Shown: positions 1-8,352, numbered from the stretch's first letter. The stretch: DNA of 64,000 nucleotides from Micromonospora rifamycinica (GCF_900090265.1 NZ_LT607752.1:6268001-6332000), one strand, 5' to 3'. Made by a program: numbers and translations. Notes: generated by a model not told the origin, from the letters alone.

Positions 1-21
1 TTCTTCGGTAGCTGACCCGCC

Positions 22-63
22 CGTTCCGTGCCCCCGTCGCGCCGTCGACGGGGGCACGGAACG
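22..63. terminator. Strong hairpin, probable terminator of the gene upstream of the window
   Basis: Arms 22-39 and 46-63 are a perfect 18-base inverted repeat with a 6-base loop. No U tract follows, as is common in GC-rich actinobacteria. A TGA at 13-15 in frame with base 1 may be the stop of a gene entering from the left, too short to identify. The hairpin would separate that gene from proC. Confidence 0.6.
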
Positions 64-96
64 CGGGACCATCGCGAACGGGACGGAAGGGTGACA

Positions 97-915
97 ATGG
101 GGTCGGCGAGGCACACCGTCGCGGTGATCGGGGCGGGAAAGATCGGCGAGCTGATGCTCTCCGGGCTGCTGCGGTCCGGCTGGCCGGCGCAGCGACTGCT
201 GGCCACCGCCCGTCGACCCGTGCGGGCCGAGGAACTGGCCACCCGGTACGGCGTACGGGTGGTCGACAACCTGACCGCGGTTTCCGAGGCCGCGGTGCTG
301 GCGATCGCCGTGAAGCCCCAGGACGCGGGCGCCCTGCTCGACGAGATCGGCCCCAAGGTGCCGGCCGACAAGCTGGTCGTCTCGCTCTGCGCCGGGCTAC
401 CCACCAGCTTCTTCAGCCGCCGGCTGCCCGAGGGCACCCCGGTGGTGCGGGTGATGACCAACACCCCGGCCCTGGTCGACCAGGCGATGAGCGCCATCTC
501 GGCCGGCGCGCACGCCACCGGCGAACACCTGGCCCTGGCCGAGGAGATGTTCGCCCCGCTCGGCGCGACCCTGCGGGTGCCCGAGTCGCAGCAGGACGCG
601 GTCACCGCGCTCTCCGGCTCCGGCCCGGCCTACTTCTACCTGCTGGTCGAGGCCATGATCGACGCGGGCATCCTGCTCGGCCTGCCCCGGCAGGTGGCGC
701 ACGAGCTGATCGTGCAGACCGCGATCGGCTCGGCCGTGATGCTCCGCGACTCCGGCGAACACCCGGTCAAGCTCCGCGAGGCCGTCACGTCCCCGGCCGG
801 CACCACCATCTCCGCCGTCCGCGAGCTGGAGAAGCACGGGGTACGCGCGGCGCTGCTGGCGGCGCTGGAAGCCGCCCGCGACCGCGCCCGCGAACTCGCC
901 GCCCAGGCCGACTGA
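97..915 (+). CDS. proC: Pyrroline-5-carboxylate reductase
   Basis: A 272-residue cytosolic enzyme, the normal family length, that reduces 1-pyrroline-5-carboxylate to L-proline with NAD(P)H, the last step of proline synthesis. The Rossmann glycine motif AVIGAGKIGE is at residues 8-17. The P5CR signature region includes ALSGSGPAYFYLLVEAMIDAG-like sequence near residue 175 and TSPAGTT near residue 230. The ATG at 97 is chosen because GGAAGG at 85-90 lies six bases before it; the GTG at 91 would abut that site. It stands alone after a terminator-like hairpin, with no other proline genes nearby. Confidence 0.95.
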   Translation: MGSARHTVAVIGAGKIGELMLSGLLRSGWPAQRLLATARRPVRAEELATRYGVRVVDNLTAVSEAAVLAIAVKPQDAGALLDEIGPKVPADKLVVSLCAGLPTSFFSRRLPEGTPVVRVMTNTPALVDQAMSAISAGAHATGEHLALAEEMFAPLGATLRVPESQQDAVTALSGSGPAYFYLLVEAMIDAGILLGLPRQVAHELIVQTAIGSAVMLRDSGEHPVKLREAVTSPAGTTISAVRELEKHGVRAALLAALEAARDRARELAAQAD

Positions 916-980
916 GATCGAGCACACGTCGGATTGTCGCCAGCAGCCAGCCGACCAACCGGACGAGTGACCGCCCGCTG

Positions 981-1549
981 ATGACCGTCGCCGTGCTGGA
1001 CGCCTGCGTCCTCGTGCCCAGCGTCCTCGCCGACACCCTGCTGCGCTGCGCCGAGCAGGAGCTGTACCGCCCGCTCTGGACGCGGGCGATCCTCGACGAG
1101 GTTCGCCGGAACCTGCCGCCGTCGGTGCTCGGTGCCAAGGCCGAACGCAGGGTCGAGGTCATGCGAGAACACTTCCCGACAGCGATGGTCTCGGGGTATG
1201 AACCTCTGATCGCCGAGATGACCGACGATCCCAAGGATCGCCACGTGCTCGCCGCCGCCGTGGCCGCCGACGCGGAAGTGATCGTCACCGCCAACCTTCG
1301 CGATTTCCCGGACCACGCACTGGCACCGTACGCCATCGAGGCGCTGCTCCCGACGACTTCCTCTGCCTGCTGCTGGACGACGACCCGGAACGAATCGCGG
1401 ACATCGTCGTGCAGCAGGCGGAGGCCACCGGGAGAGGTGGACGGCCGAAGCTCAGTGTGGACGACATCCTGAGCGGTCTGGCCGGTTGCCGGGCGATCCG
1501 GTTCGCGCACCGGATCTCTCGCCAACTTGCCGAAGGTCGTTGGCCCTGA
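981..1549 (+). pseudogene. PIN-domain (VapC-like, PIN_3 type) protein, broken by a frameshift
   Basis: The first frame (ATG at 981) gives a PIN-type N-terminus: LDACVLVPS near the start with the first acidic residue, then TRAILDEVRRNL and DPKDRHVLAAAV with later acidic residues, ending IVTANLRDFP. After ALAPYAIEAL, at about 1347-1351, the reading moves to another frame that continues with DDFLCLLLDDDPERIADIVV and runs to a TGA at 1547-1549. One missing base explains this; the join would restore a PDD-type motif typical of this family and a protein of about 189 residues. PIN proteins of this kind are RNases of toxin-antitoxin pairs. No antitoxin gene is recognisable in the 65 bases before it. 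A sequencing error is the main alternative. Confidence 0.75.
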
Positions 1550-1592
1550 CCTGTTTCGATCCGGTGCGGACTGGCGGCTGAGAAGGGGTGGC

Positions 1593-2426
1593 CTATCGGC
1601 GACGCCGGGTCTCCAGCGGCCACTCCAGGCTGACCCGCTCGTCGCGGCCCTGCCGGTCGAAGTACTCCTGGAGGTTCCGCTTCTGCCCGGCGTACCAGGT
1701 GACCTGCGCGCGGTGGAGGTCGTCGGGGAGCATCCGGGCGATGCGTTCGTGCCGGGCCGCGATCGCCGCGGCCAGCGCGACGGCGGCGCGGGCGTCGCTC
1801 GCGGCCTCGTGCGCGGAGCCGGGGTCCACCTGGTAGTACCGGCACAGGTCGCCGAGCTGCCGGCTGCCGTACCGGTGGGGTTCGACCTCCTGGTGCAGGA
1901 TCGAGGGGTCGATGACGACGGCACGGTCCCAGTCCAGCGACGGCAGGGCGTGCCGGGCCAGCTCGGCGTGCAACGTCGTGACGTCGTAGTGGGCGCAGAA
2001 GGCGACCAGCGGCGTGCCCTCGGCGATCACCTTCCCGATGGCCGTGCCCAACTCGGCCAGCGCCTCGCCGGCCGGCCTTCCGGTGCTGCGCACCATCTCG
2101 TCGGTGATGCCGTGGATCTCGGTGGTGCGGGGCGGGATCGGCACCCCCGGATTGACGAGCCATCGCGTGGTCGTGCCATCGGAGTGCACCAGGGCGGCGG
2201 AGACGATGCGGGCGTCCAGCGGCTCGTTCCCGGTGGTCTCGATGTCGAAGCCCACCATCGGCAGGTCGTGCCACCCGCGGTGGGTGCCCGGCGGCGGCGC
2301 CACCTCCACCGGCACACAACCGTCATGGTACGTGGTCCAGCCGGCGCCGACCCTGAGCGCCTGCCCGGCCCCGGCTTCCACCCGCCGTCGGCACGTGCCA
2401 CAGCTACCGGGGAACTTGTTGATCAC
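1593..2426 (-). CDS. 3'-5' exonuclease, DnaQ-like DEDDh family
   Basis: The 277-residue product has the four acidic exonuclease motifs: GFDIETTG (D and E, residues ~64-66), FCAHYDVTTL (D) and HEAASDARAA (H and D). It should remove nucleotides from 3' ends with two metal ions, like the proofreading epsilon subunit, but has no polymerase attached. An N-terminal CxxC (residues 9 and 12) with HxxC (34 and 37) could bind zinc, an addition absent from plain DnaQ proteins. The GTG at 2426 is chosen because AGGAG lies seven bases upstream; the longer frame to 2507 has no such site. The substrate is unknown; repair or RNA trimming are both possible. Confidence 0.85.
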   Translation of the reverse strand: MINKFPGSCGTCRRRVEAGAGQALRVGAGWTTYHDGCVPVEVAPPPGTHRGWHDLPMVGFDIETTGNEPLDARIVSAALVHSDGTTTRWLVNPGVPIPPRTTEIHGITDEMVRSTGRPAGEALAELGTAIGKVIAEGTPLVAFCAHYDVTTLHAELARHALPSLDWDRAVVIDPSILHQEVEPHRYGSRQLGDLCRYYQVDPGSAHEAASDARAAVALAAAIAARHERIARMLPDDLHRAQVTWYAGQKRNLQEYFDRQGRDERVSLEWPLETRRRR

Positions 2427-2876
2427 GATGGGACTCCTGCTTCGGTCGTGCGGATGCCCCCGACGGACACGGGTGCCGGGGGTGGGACGCGAGGGGTCGC
2501 GCCCCAAGATCCTTAATCACCGGTCCCGTCGCCCACACCCGCCGGCCGGATCACCCTATGACCCTTGTGGACTGTCGGCTCCGGCCGCCCGCCGGTCGCG
2601 CACCGCAGCCGGCCGACACCGACAGCGACGCGGGCAACCCCGGTGACGACAAAGCGACACGACCACCCGAAGCCCCGGTGACACGGTGACGCGGTGGTGC
2701 ATGAGACCTGGCCTGTTGAGGCGGTGACCCGGTGGTGCATGAGACCCGGCCCGGTGATGCGGAGGCCCGTCACCCGGTCACGTGGTCACGTGGCGGCGGC
2801 CTGGCACCGGCCCGTAGGGTCGACCGAAGCCGGCGACGGGTCGGTACGAAAGGCGCGGGTGCTCCATACTGGCCCG
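2427..2876. other. Intergenic region with an imperfect tandem repeat
   Basis: This lies between divergent genes. Two 29-base copies sharing GGTGGTGCATGAGACC occur at 2685-2713 and 2723-2751, offset 38 bases, with a shorter degenerate copy just before. Open frames here lack ribosome sites and family resemblance. The promoter of the exonuclease gene should lie at the left end; I see no clear hexamers for it. Confidence 0.5.
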
Positions 2877-3230
2877 GTGTTCACTCTCGCCCAGGCGCGG
2901 TACCTGGTCGCCACCCTGCAGCCCCGCATCGACGAGCTGATCGGCATCCGGGCCGACCTGGCCGAGCTCCGGGCCGACCTGGCCGGCGCCGGCATGTCGG
3001 CGCTCGGCGGCCGGGCAGAGGTCAAGGCGCTGGAGGCCCGGTTACACGGGGTGCTGGAGGAGCTGAACTCGCACGACATCCAGGTCAAGGGGATCGCCCC
3101 GGTGCTGCTCGACTTCCCCGGCGAACGCGAGGGCCGGGCGGTGCTCTGGTGCTGGCTGGAGGGCGATTCCGACGTGCGCTGGTACCACCGGGTCGAGTGC
3201 GGCTTCGCCGGCCGCCGCCCCATCCGCTAA
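2877..3230 (+). CDS. DUF2203 family protein
   Basis: A 117-residue soluble protein of unknown function. The N-terminus (FTLAQARYLVATLQPRI) and a helical middle are followed by the family-typical end with VLLDFPGEREGRAVLWCW and CGFAGRRP. No catalytic motif is known to me. The GTG at 2877 is chosen because a -10-like CATACT at 2865-2870 ends six bases before it and no Shine-Dalgarno is present, so the message is probably leaderless. It converges on the threonine dehydratase gene. Confidence 0.85.
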   Translation: MFTLAQARYLVATLQPRIDELIGIRADLAELRADLAGAGMSALGGRAEVKALEARLHGVLEELNSHDIQVKGIAPVLLDFPGEREGRAVLWCWLEGDSDVRWYHRVECGFAGRRPIR

Positions 3231-3575
3231 CCCCACCCCCACCTCCACCCCACCCCCACCCCACCCCGCCCTGCACGCCCCACCCCGCCTGTGCGCCCCG
3301 CACCTCACCCAACCCTGCACGCGCCCCCAGCCCGCGCACCCCATACCCCACCCCCGAACACCCCACCTCACCCCGCGTACGTCACGCGCCCAACCCCGCC
3401 CCGCCAACCCCACCCACCCCGTCGATCATGGAGTTGTGGTGGGCGCGAACGGGGACATATGACCACGAAGCTGGCACCATAACTCCAAGATCGCGCGGGG
3501 TGCCGGGGTCGGGCCGGGTGGAGCGGGGATGGGGTGGGGTGGGGTGGGGTGGGGTGGGCAGCAGGGTGGAGGGGG
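3231..3575. other. Convergent intergenic region: C-rich tract, inverted repeat, G-rich tract
   Basis: Bases 3231-3420 are almost purely C and A with short CCCCA-type runs. An 18-base inverted repeat with two mismatches follows (arms 3424-3441 and 3475-3492). From about 3497 the strand becomes G-rich and ends in six GGGGT-like runs at 3525-3558, a strong G-quadruplex candidate. The two tracts are roughly complementary, so the whole region could fold back. It probably ends transcription from both sides. No gene is visible. Confidence 0.6.
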
Positions 3576-4523
3576 TTAGGGGAGGGTGGCCAGCATGGTG
3601 GGGGAGACGTTGCCGCCGCTGAGTACCAGGATCGTCCGGGTACCCGGGGCAGCGGTCACCCGACCGGTACGCAGCGCGGCGAGGGTGACCGCCGCCGCCG
3701 GTTCGAGCAGTAGCCGGGTGGCCGCCATCAGCTCCCACCAGGCGGACCGGATGTCGGCCTCGGTGACCTCGACCAGATCGTCCACCAGTTCCCGGACGTG
3801 GGCCAGGGTGAGCTGGCCGGCGAAGGGGGCGGCCAGTCCGTCGGCCATCGAGACCGGTCGGGTCGCCGGGGTGGCGCCGTCGCCGCGCAGCGCGTACCCG
3901 ACGACGTTGGCGGTGGCCGGCTCGACGCCGACGATCCGGGCCGTCGGGACGGCCGCCCGGACGGCGGTGGCCACCCCGCTGATCAGCCCGCCTCCGCCGA
4001 CCGGGACCAGTACCAGGCCCGGCGGCGGGCCGTCGGCCAGCAGCTCCCGTCCCAGGGTGGCCTGACCGGCGATGACGTCCGGGTCGTCGAACGGCGGCAG
4101 CAGGTGGTAGCCGCGCTCGGCGGTGATCTGCTCGCAGGTGGCGAGCAGGTCGTCGGTGAGTACCACCTCGCCACCCCAGCGGCGGACCGCCTCGATCTTG
4201 GTGGGTACCGCGTTCGGGGGCATGCAGACGACGGTGGGCAGACCGAAGCTGCGACCGGCGAAGGCCACCGCCATGGCGTGGTTGCCGGCGGAGAAGGCGG
4301 TCAGCCCGGCGGGGACCGCCTGCCGCTCGGCCAGGGCGAGCAGCGCGTTCAGCGCGCCCCGGACCTTGAAGCTGCCGGTGTGCTGGAGGTTCTCCGCCTT
4401 CACCGCGATGTCGAGCCCGTACTCGTCGCTGAGCTGTGGACAGGGCAGCAGGGGGGTCCGGACGATCCGTCCGGCGAGCCGGTGTTCGGCGGCCAGGACG
4501 TCATCCACGCTGGTCAGTCGCAC
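3576..4523 (-). CDS. PLP-dependent threonine/serine dehydratase family enzyme
   Basis: A 315-residue fold-type II PLP enzyme, close to catabolic threonine dehydratase and serine racemase in length and lacking the C-terminal ACT regulatory domain of biosynthetic IlvA. The cofactor lysine is K53 in GSFKVRG, the substrate loop is SAGNHAMAVA, and the phosphate loop is VGGGGLISGVAT. The expected reaction is deamination of L-threonine or L-serine to 2-oxobutyrate or pyruvate plus ammonia. The GTG at 4523 is preceded by TAGGCT (plus-strand 4530-4535) at six bases with no ribosome site, suggesting a leaderless message. Exact substrate is not decided by the sequence. Confidence 0.9.
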   Translation of the reverse strand: MRLTSVDDVLAAEHRLAGRIVRTPLLPCPQLSDEYGLDIAVKAENLQHTGSFKVRGALNALLALAERQAVPAGLTAFSAGNHAMAVAFAGRSFGLPTVVCMPPNAVPTKIEAVRRWGGEVVLTDDLLATCEQITAERGYHLLPPFDDPDVIAGQATLGRELLADGPPPGLVLVPVGGGGLISGVATAVRAAVPTARIVGVEPATANVVGYALRGDGATPATRPVSMADGLAAPFAGQLTLAHVRELVDDLVEVTEADIRSAWWELMAATRLLLEPAAAVTLAALRTGRVTAAPGTRTILVLSGGNVSPTMLATLP

Positions 4524-4551
4524 TGCCGGAGCCTAGCCGACCGGCCCGGGG

Positions 4552-5331
4552 TCAGCCGGCGGCGGAGCGGGGGAGGGGGTCGGCCGGCGGGTCGGCGACC
4601 GCGAAGACCACCACGTTGTCCCGGTAGTGCCGCACGCGCCGGTCGAAGTCGCCGCCGCAGGTGATCAGCCGCAGCTCGGGGCCGGGCGTCGGGCCGTACA
4701 CGGTGGCGGTGGGAAAGGCGTCCTTGGGGGTACGCAGCGCGCCGGTGACCCGGAACGTCACCCGGCGGTCGCCGCGCCACACCTCGATCCGGTCGCCGGG
4801 GCGCAGCTCGCCGAGGCGGGCGAAGACGGCCGGGCCGCGCCGCGAGTCCAGGTGGCCGGCGATCACCGCCGGTCCGGGGTCGCCCGGTGCCGGCCCGCCG
4901 CCGTACCAGCCGGCCCGGGTGAAGTCGGCCGGCGGGACCAGGGTGCCGTCCCGGTCCAGGCCGAGCGCGGTGAGCGTGGAGTCGACGCCGATCCGGGCCA
5001 CCCGTACCCGGGTGGGTGGCGCGGGCGCGGTGCGGAGGGCGCCGGCACCGGTGGCGCAACCGGCGGTGCAGCCGGGCCGCCACTCCCCGGAGCCGGCGGC
5101 GGGACCGTTGCCGTCCATCGGGCCGGAGCCGACGGCCGGGTCGGAGCCGGCGGCGGGGCCGGAGTCGATGGCTGAGTCGGCGGCGGAGCCGGCCGGGCCG
5201 AGTCGGGTGTCGGTGGCCAGGCCGACACCGGTGCCGGCGGCGAGGCAGAGCGCCACCCCGAGCGCGACCAGGGCACCGGCCGGCGCCGGCCGGGCCCGGT
5301 GCCGCCGGATCGCGAAGCCGGGTCTGGTCAC
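4552..5331 (-). CDS. Class F-type sortase
   Basis: A 259-residue membrane-anchored cysteine transpeptidase. One hydrophobic segment spans residues ~18-40, followed by a low-complexity Ser/Gly/Pro/Asp linker (~47-83) and the sortase barrel. The catalytic set is visible: His160 in AGHLDS, Cys225 in LITCGGDF, and Arg in RHYRDN near 234-237. Sortases join surface proteins to the wall or to each other. The GTG start overlaps the stop of the upstream DUF4397 gene (GTGA at 5328-5331), so the pair is translationally coupled and the DUF4397 protein is the likely partner or substrate. Class F assignment is by overall resemblance. Confidence 0.9.
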   Translation of the reverse strand: MTRPGFAIRRHRARPAPAGALVALGVALCLAAGTGVGLATDTRLGPAGSAADSAIDSGPAAGSDPAVGSGPMDGNGPAAGSGEWRPGCTAGCATGAGALRTAPAPPTRVRVARIGVDSTLTALGLDRDGTLVPPADFTRAGWYGGGPAPGDPGPAVIAGHLDSRRGPAVFARLGELRPGDRIEVWRGDRRVTFRVTGALRTPKDAFPTATVYGPTPGPELRLITCGGDFDRRVRHYRDNVVVFAVADPPADPLPRSAAG

Positions 5332-6191
5332 CAGACCGGTCGCCGCCGACGCCGCACCAGCACCGTCGTGCCCACCAGCACGGCCCCCGCGGCCAGCCCG
5401 CCGGCCACCTTCGGGTACGCCCCGAGCCCGCCGACGGTCAGGCCGCCGGCCCCCGCCGGCACTCCGCCGGCCGGGGCGACCCCACCGTCGCGGGCGTCCT
5501 CGCGCAGCTCGGTGGTGAGCCCGCCCCGCTTGCCGTCGAGCACCAGCAGCGAGTAGACCCGCCCACCGGCGAGGGTCACCTCGACGTCGGTGGTCGGGCC
5601 GCTGCCGCCGCCGAGGCGCAGCCGCCAGCGGCCCGGCTCCACCTGTCGGTAGTCGGTGGTGGTGGCGAACCGGACGGCGTCGGCGATGGTCGGGCCGTCG
5701 TCGGCCGCCACGTCGACCACCGGGGCGCGTACCGAGGCCTGCACGATCCGCACCTTCGCCTGCCCGGCCGCCGGGGCGCTGAGGTCGTCGGCGAGCACCC
5801 GCAGGCCCAGGTCGGCGTACCGGCCCACCCCGGCCACCGTGTACGCCCGGCCCGCGTCGACGGCCACCTCGGTGGTGAGCACCGGCGGCTCGCTGGCCGG
5901 GGCGCCGGCCTGCCGCATCGCCACCGCGTACCGGCCGGCGGCCAGGGGCAGGTAGCGGGAGACGACGCCGTAGCCGACGGCGGGGAAGACCTGCGGCGTC
6001 CCGTCGCCGGCGGCGGAGAGGTAGACGTCCACGGCCGGGGTGTCGGGGGAGAGGTGGGCGAGCCGGACGTAACCGACGTCCCCGGCCGCGGCGACGGCCG
6101 GTGCGGCACCGCTCACGGCCACCGTCGCGCCGAGCAGGAGGGTGCCGGCGGCGGCCAGCAGCCGGCGCGGCGCGGTACGGAGCTGGGGCAT
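5328..6191 (-). CDS. Secreted, membrane-anchored DUF4397 protein
   Basis: The 287-residue product begins with a signal peptide (residues ~1-35, ending APAVAA), then one or two DUF4397 beta-rich domains (motifs RLAHLSPDTPAVDVYL and RIVQASVRAPVVDV), a Gly/Ala/Pro stalk, a C-terminal hydrophobic segment and a basic tail. I find no LPxTG or clear relative before the last segment, so it may simply stay in the membrane. ATG 6191 has GGAGG upstream at four bases; a longer frame to 6638 overlaps the divergent acetyltransferase gene and is not used. It is the first gene of a two-gene operon with the sortase. Confidence 0.85.
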   Translation of the reverse strand: MPQLRTAPRRLLAAAGTLLLGATVAVSGAAPAVAAAGDVGYVRLAHLSPDTPAVDVYLSAAGDGTPQVFPAVGYGVVSRYLPLAAGRYAVAMRQAGAPASEPPVLTTEVAVDAGRAYTVAGVGRYADLGLRVLADDLSAPAAGQAKVRIVQASVRAPVVDVAADDGPTIADAVRFATTTDYRQVEPGRWRLRLGGGSGPTTDVEVTLAGGRVYSLLVLDGKRGGLTTELREDARDGGVAPAGGVPAGAGGLTVGGLGAYPKVAGGLAAGAVLVGTTVLVRRRRRPVW

Positions 6192-6272
6192 CTCGCCTCC
6201 GAAGTGGTGTGTCGGTCCGGTCCCGACCTCCAGCGTCCCGTGAGCGGGACTGGATGGCAAGCCGGACACCTG

Positions 6273-6290
6273 CGGAACCCGCCGGTTCCG
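6273..6290 (-). promoter_or_regulatory. Perfect palindrome with an ECF-sigma-like GGAAC element
   Basis: CGGAACC at 6273-6279 and GGTTCCG at 6284-6290 are a perfect inverted repeat. Read leftward, GGAAC is followed about 17 bases later by GTCC, which resembles an ECF-sigma promoter for the DUF4397-sortase operon. Its position 80 bases before the start codon fits, but no regulator gene is next to it. Confidence 0.35.
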
Positions 6291-6342
6291 ATCAGCGTGT
6301 CTCGGTCGGTGACCCCTGCGGAGTATCCGGTACCGTCCGTTC

Positions 6343-6837
6343 GTGATCAACGTTCGACGGGCCGTGGTGGCCGACGCCGGGGAGATCGTCCGCCTGCGTG
6401 GGGTGATGCTGGCCGACATGGACCAGATGGCTCCCGCGCCGGGCCCCTGGCAGCAGGCCGCCCGGGAGGTGCTCCACCACCGGCTCGCCGAACCGGCCGA
6501 CCTGATGGCGGTCTTCGTCGTCGACGACCCCCGCCGACCGGGCGCCCTGGCGGCCTGCGCGACCGGGACCATCGAGCAGCGCCTGGGCGGTCCCGACAAC
6601 CCCGGCGGGCTGATCGGGTACGTCTTCAACGTGGTCACCGAGCCGGCGTACCGTCGTCGCGGCTTTTCCCGGGCCTGTCTGGAGGCGCTGCTGGACTGGT
6701 ACCGGCAGCGCGGGGTCGGCCGGGTCGACCTGCGGGCCTCGGTCCCGGGCGAACCGCTCTACCGGTCCCTGGGATTCGTGCCCACCTCGGGGCCGACGCT
6801 GCGGTTGAGCCTGCCGGTGCCGGCGGGGCGGGGCTGA
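6343..6837 (+). CDS. GNAT family N-acetyltransferase
   Basis: A 164-residue single-domain acetyltransferase. The acetyl-CoA loop is in VTEPAYRRRGFSRACLEALL (residues ~98-117), matching the Q/RxxGxG/A pattern, and the C-terminal LYRSLGFVPT is the usual last strand and turn. The substrate cannot be told. GTG 6343 follows TACCGT (6331-6336) by six bases, so it is probably leaderless. A second acetyltransferase gene starts three bases after its stop. Confidence 0.9.
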   Translation: MINVRRAVVADAGEIVRLRGVMLADMDQMAPAPGPWQQAAREVLHHRLAEPADLMAVFVVDDPRRPGALAACATGTIEQRLGGPDNPGGLIGYVFNVVTEPAYRRRGFSRACLEALLDWYRQRGVGRVDLRASVPGEPLYRSLGFVPTSGPTLRLSLPVPAGRG

Positions 6838-6840
6838 CGG

Positions 6841-7407
6841 GTGTTCGCGTCGCCGCTGACCGACGCGGCCGAGCTGCGCCCGCTCTCGCCGTGGCACGCG
6901 GAGGAGTTCCTGGCCCACCTGGATCGTGCCCGGACGCACATCGCCCCCTGGGTCGGCGCGTCCTTCGTGGCCACCGACCTGGAGTCGGCCCGCCGGGTGC
7001 TGCGCCGGTACGCCGAGAAGTGGGCGGCCGATGCCGGTGGCATCTGGGGGATCTGGGCCGGGGGCACCCTGGTCGGCGGGGTGATGTTCGTGTCCTTCGA
7101 CCCGGTGTCGGGGGTGGCCGAGGCGGGCTGCTGGCTGGAGCCGGCCGCCGAGGGGCGGGGTCTGGTGACCCGGGCGGCCACCCGGATCGTGGACTGGGCG
7201 ATCCGGGAGCGTGGCATCCACCGGGTCGAGTGGCGGACCAGCGTCGGCAACGTCCGCAGCGTGGCGGTGGCCCGCCGGCTCGGGATGCGGCACGAGGGCA
7301 CCCTGCGCGAGGTCGTGCCGGGTCCGGCGGGTCGGGTCGACGTCGAGGTGTGGGCGGTGCTGGCCGGGCAGTGGTCGCGGACGGGCGGCCCACGGGCGTC
7401 GGCGTAG
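6841..7407 (+). CDS. GNAT acetyltransferase, RimJ/RimL-like
   Basis: A 188-residue protein with the RimJ/RimL arrangement: LRPLSPWHAEEFLAHL near the start, WGIWAGGTLVGGVMF in the core and NVRSVAVARRLGMRHEGTLR near the end. Relatives acetylate protein N-termini, often ribosomal proteins, or small amines and antibiotics. GTG 6841 lies three bases after the preceding stop, so the two acetyltransferases form one transcription unit. A small GC hairpin at 7440-7455 follows. Confidence 0.88.
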   Translation: MFASPLTDAAELRPLSPWHAEEFLAHLDRARTHIAPWVGASFVATDLESARRVLRRYAEKWAADAGGIWGIWAGGTLVGGVMFVSFDPVSGVAEAGCWLEPAAEGRGLVTRAATRIVDWAIRERGIHRVEWRTSVGNVRSVAVARRLGMRHEGTLREVVPGPAGRVDVEVWAVLAGQWSRTGGPRASA

Positions 7408-7439
7408 CCGCGGGCGGTCGTCTGCGGGGGTGCCGGTGC

Positions 7440-7455
7440 GGGGTCGCCGGACCCC
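7440..7455 (+). terminator. Small GC hairpin after the acetyltransferase pair
   Basis: GGGGTC and GACCCC pair around a four-base GCCG loop. It is short and has no U tract, so termination here is only possible. Confidence 0.3.
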
Positions 7456-7538
7456 TGTTCCACATCGATGTCCTTCCCAAACGCTGCATCGAGTGATATC
7501 TATCTCACACCACCACTTCCAGCCCCCAGGAGTGCGAC

Positions 7539-8342
7539 GTGCGGAGATCCCGACTCGTGTCCCTCGCCGTGAGTCTCGCGGCATCCATCGGCGTGACCCT
7601 CGGCGTGGCGGTGCCCGCCCAGGCGGCCCCCTCCGACCGGTACGTGGCCCTCGGCGACTCGTACGCCTCCGGCGTCGGCGCCGACAGCTACACCTCCGAG
7701 AGCGGGGCCTGCCAGCGCAGCACCAACGCCTACCCGGCGCTGTACAACACCAACGTCAAGCCCGCCTCGTACAAGTCGGTGGCCTGCTCCGGGGCGACCA
7801 CCACGGACGTGGTCAACAACCAGCTCTCCGCACTGACCTCGACCACCACCCTGGTCAGCGTCACCATCGGCGGCAACGACGTCGGCTTCACCTCGATCAT
7901 GAGCACCTGCGTGCTCCAGGGGGAGTCCCAGTGCGTCGCGGCCGTGCAGGCCGCCGAGAACAAGGCCCGCGCGGAGCTGCCCGGCAAGCTGGCCACCGTC
8001 TACCGGGGAATCCGGTCCCGCGCGCCGTCGGCCCGGGTGGTGGTCGTCGGCTACCCGGTCTTCTACCAGCTCGGCACGGTCTGCGTGGGGCTCACCGCGA
8101 CCTCCCGCGCGAAGATCAACGAGGGCATCAACCTGGTGGACGACCTCACCCGCACCGCCGCCACCTCGGCCGGCTTCACCTTCGCCGACGTCCGGTCCGT
8201 CTTCGTCGGTCACCAGCTGTGCAGCTACGGCGAGAAGTGGCTGCACGCGCTGAACTTCGTCAACCTCGGTGTCTCCTACCACCCGACGGCGGCCGGCCAG
8301 TCCGGCGGCTACTACCCGGTCTTCCGCTCCGCGGCGGGCTGA
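7539..8342 (+). CDS. Secreted SGNH/GDSL-type esterase or lipase
   Basis: The 267-residue precursor has a signal peptide (residues ~1-30, VPAQAAP cleavage region) and the SGNH blocks: ALGDSYASG with the nucleophile Ser, Gly in block II, IGGND in block III, and SYHPT with the catalytic His near the end. Six cysteines in the mature part match the three disulfides of Streptomyces esterases of this fold. It hydrolyses ester bonds outside the cell; lipid, aryl or sugar esters are all possible. GTG 7539 is preceded by AGGAG at 7528-7532. The gene stands alone. Confidence 0.92.
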   Translation: MRRSRLVSLAVSLAASIGVTLGVAVPAQAAPSDRYVALGDSYASGVGADSYTSESGACQRSTNAYPALYNTNVKPASYKSVACSGATTTDVVNNQLSALTSTTTLVSVTIGGNDVGFTSIMSTCVLQGESQCVAAVQAAENKARAELPGKLATVYRGIRSRAPSARVVVVGYPVFYQLGTVCVGLTATSRAKINEGINLVDDLTRTAATSAGFTFADVRSVFVGHQLCSYGEKWLHALNFVNLGVSYHPTAAGQSGGYYPVFRSAAG

Positions 8343-8352
8343 CCCGCCACCA

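Noticed and set aside
2513..2773. An 86-codon minus-strand frame over the 38-base repeat
   Set aside because: No ribosome site, low-quality codon usage and repeat-derived sequence; not supported as a gene.
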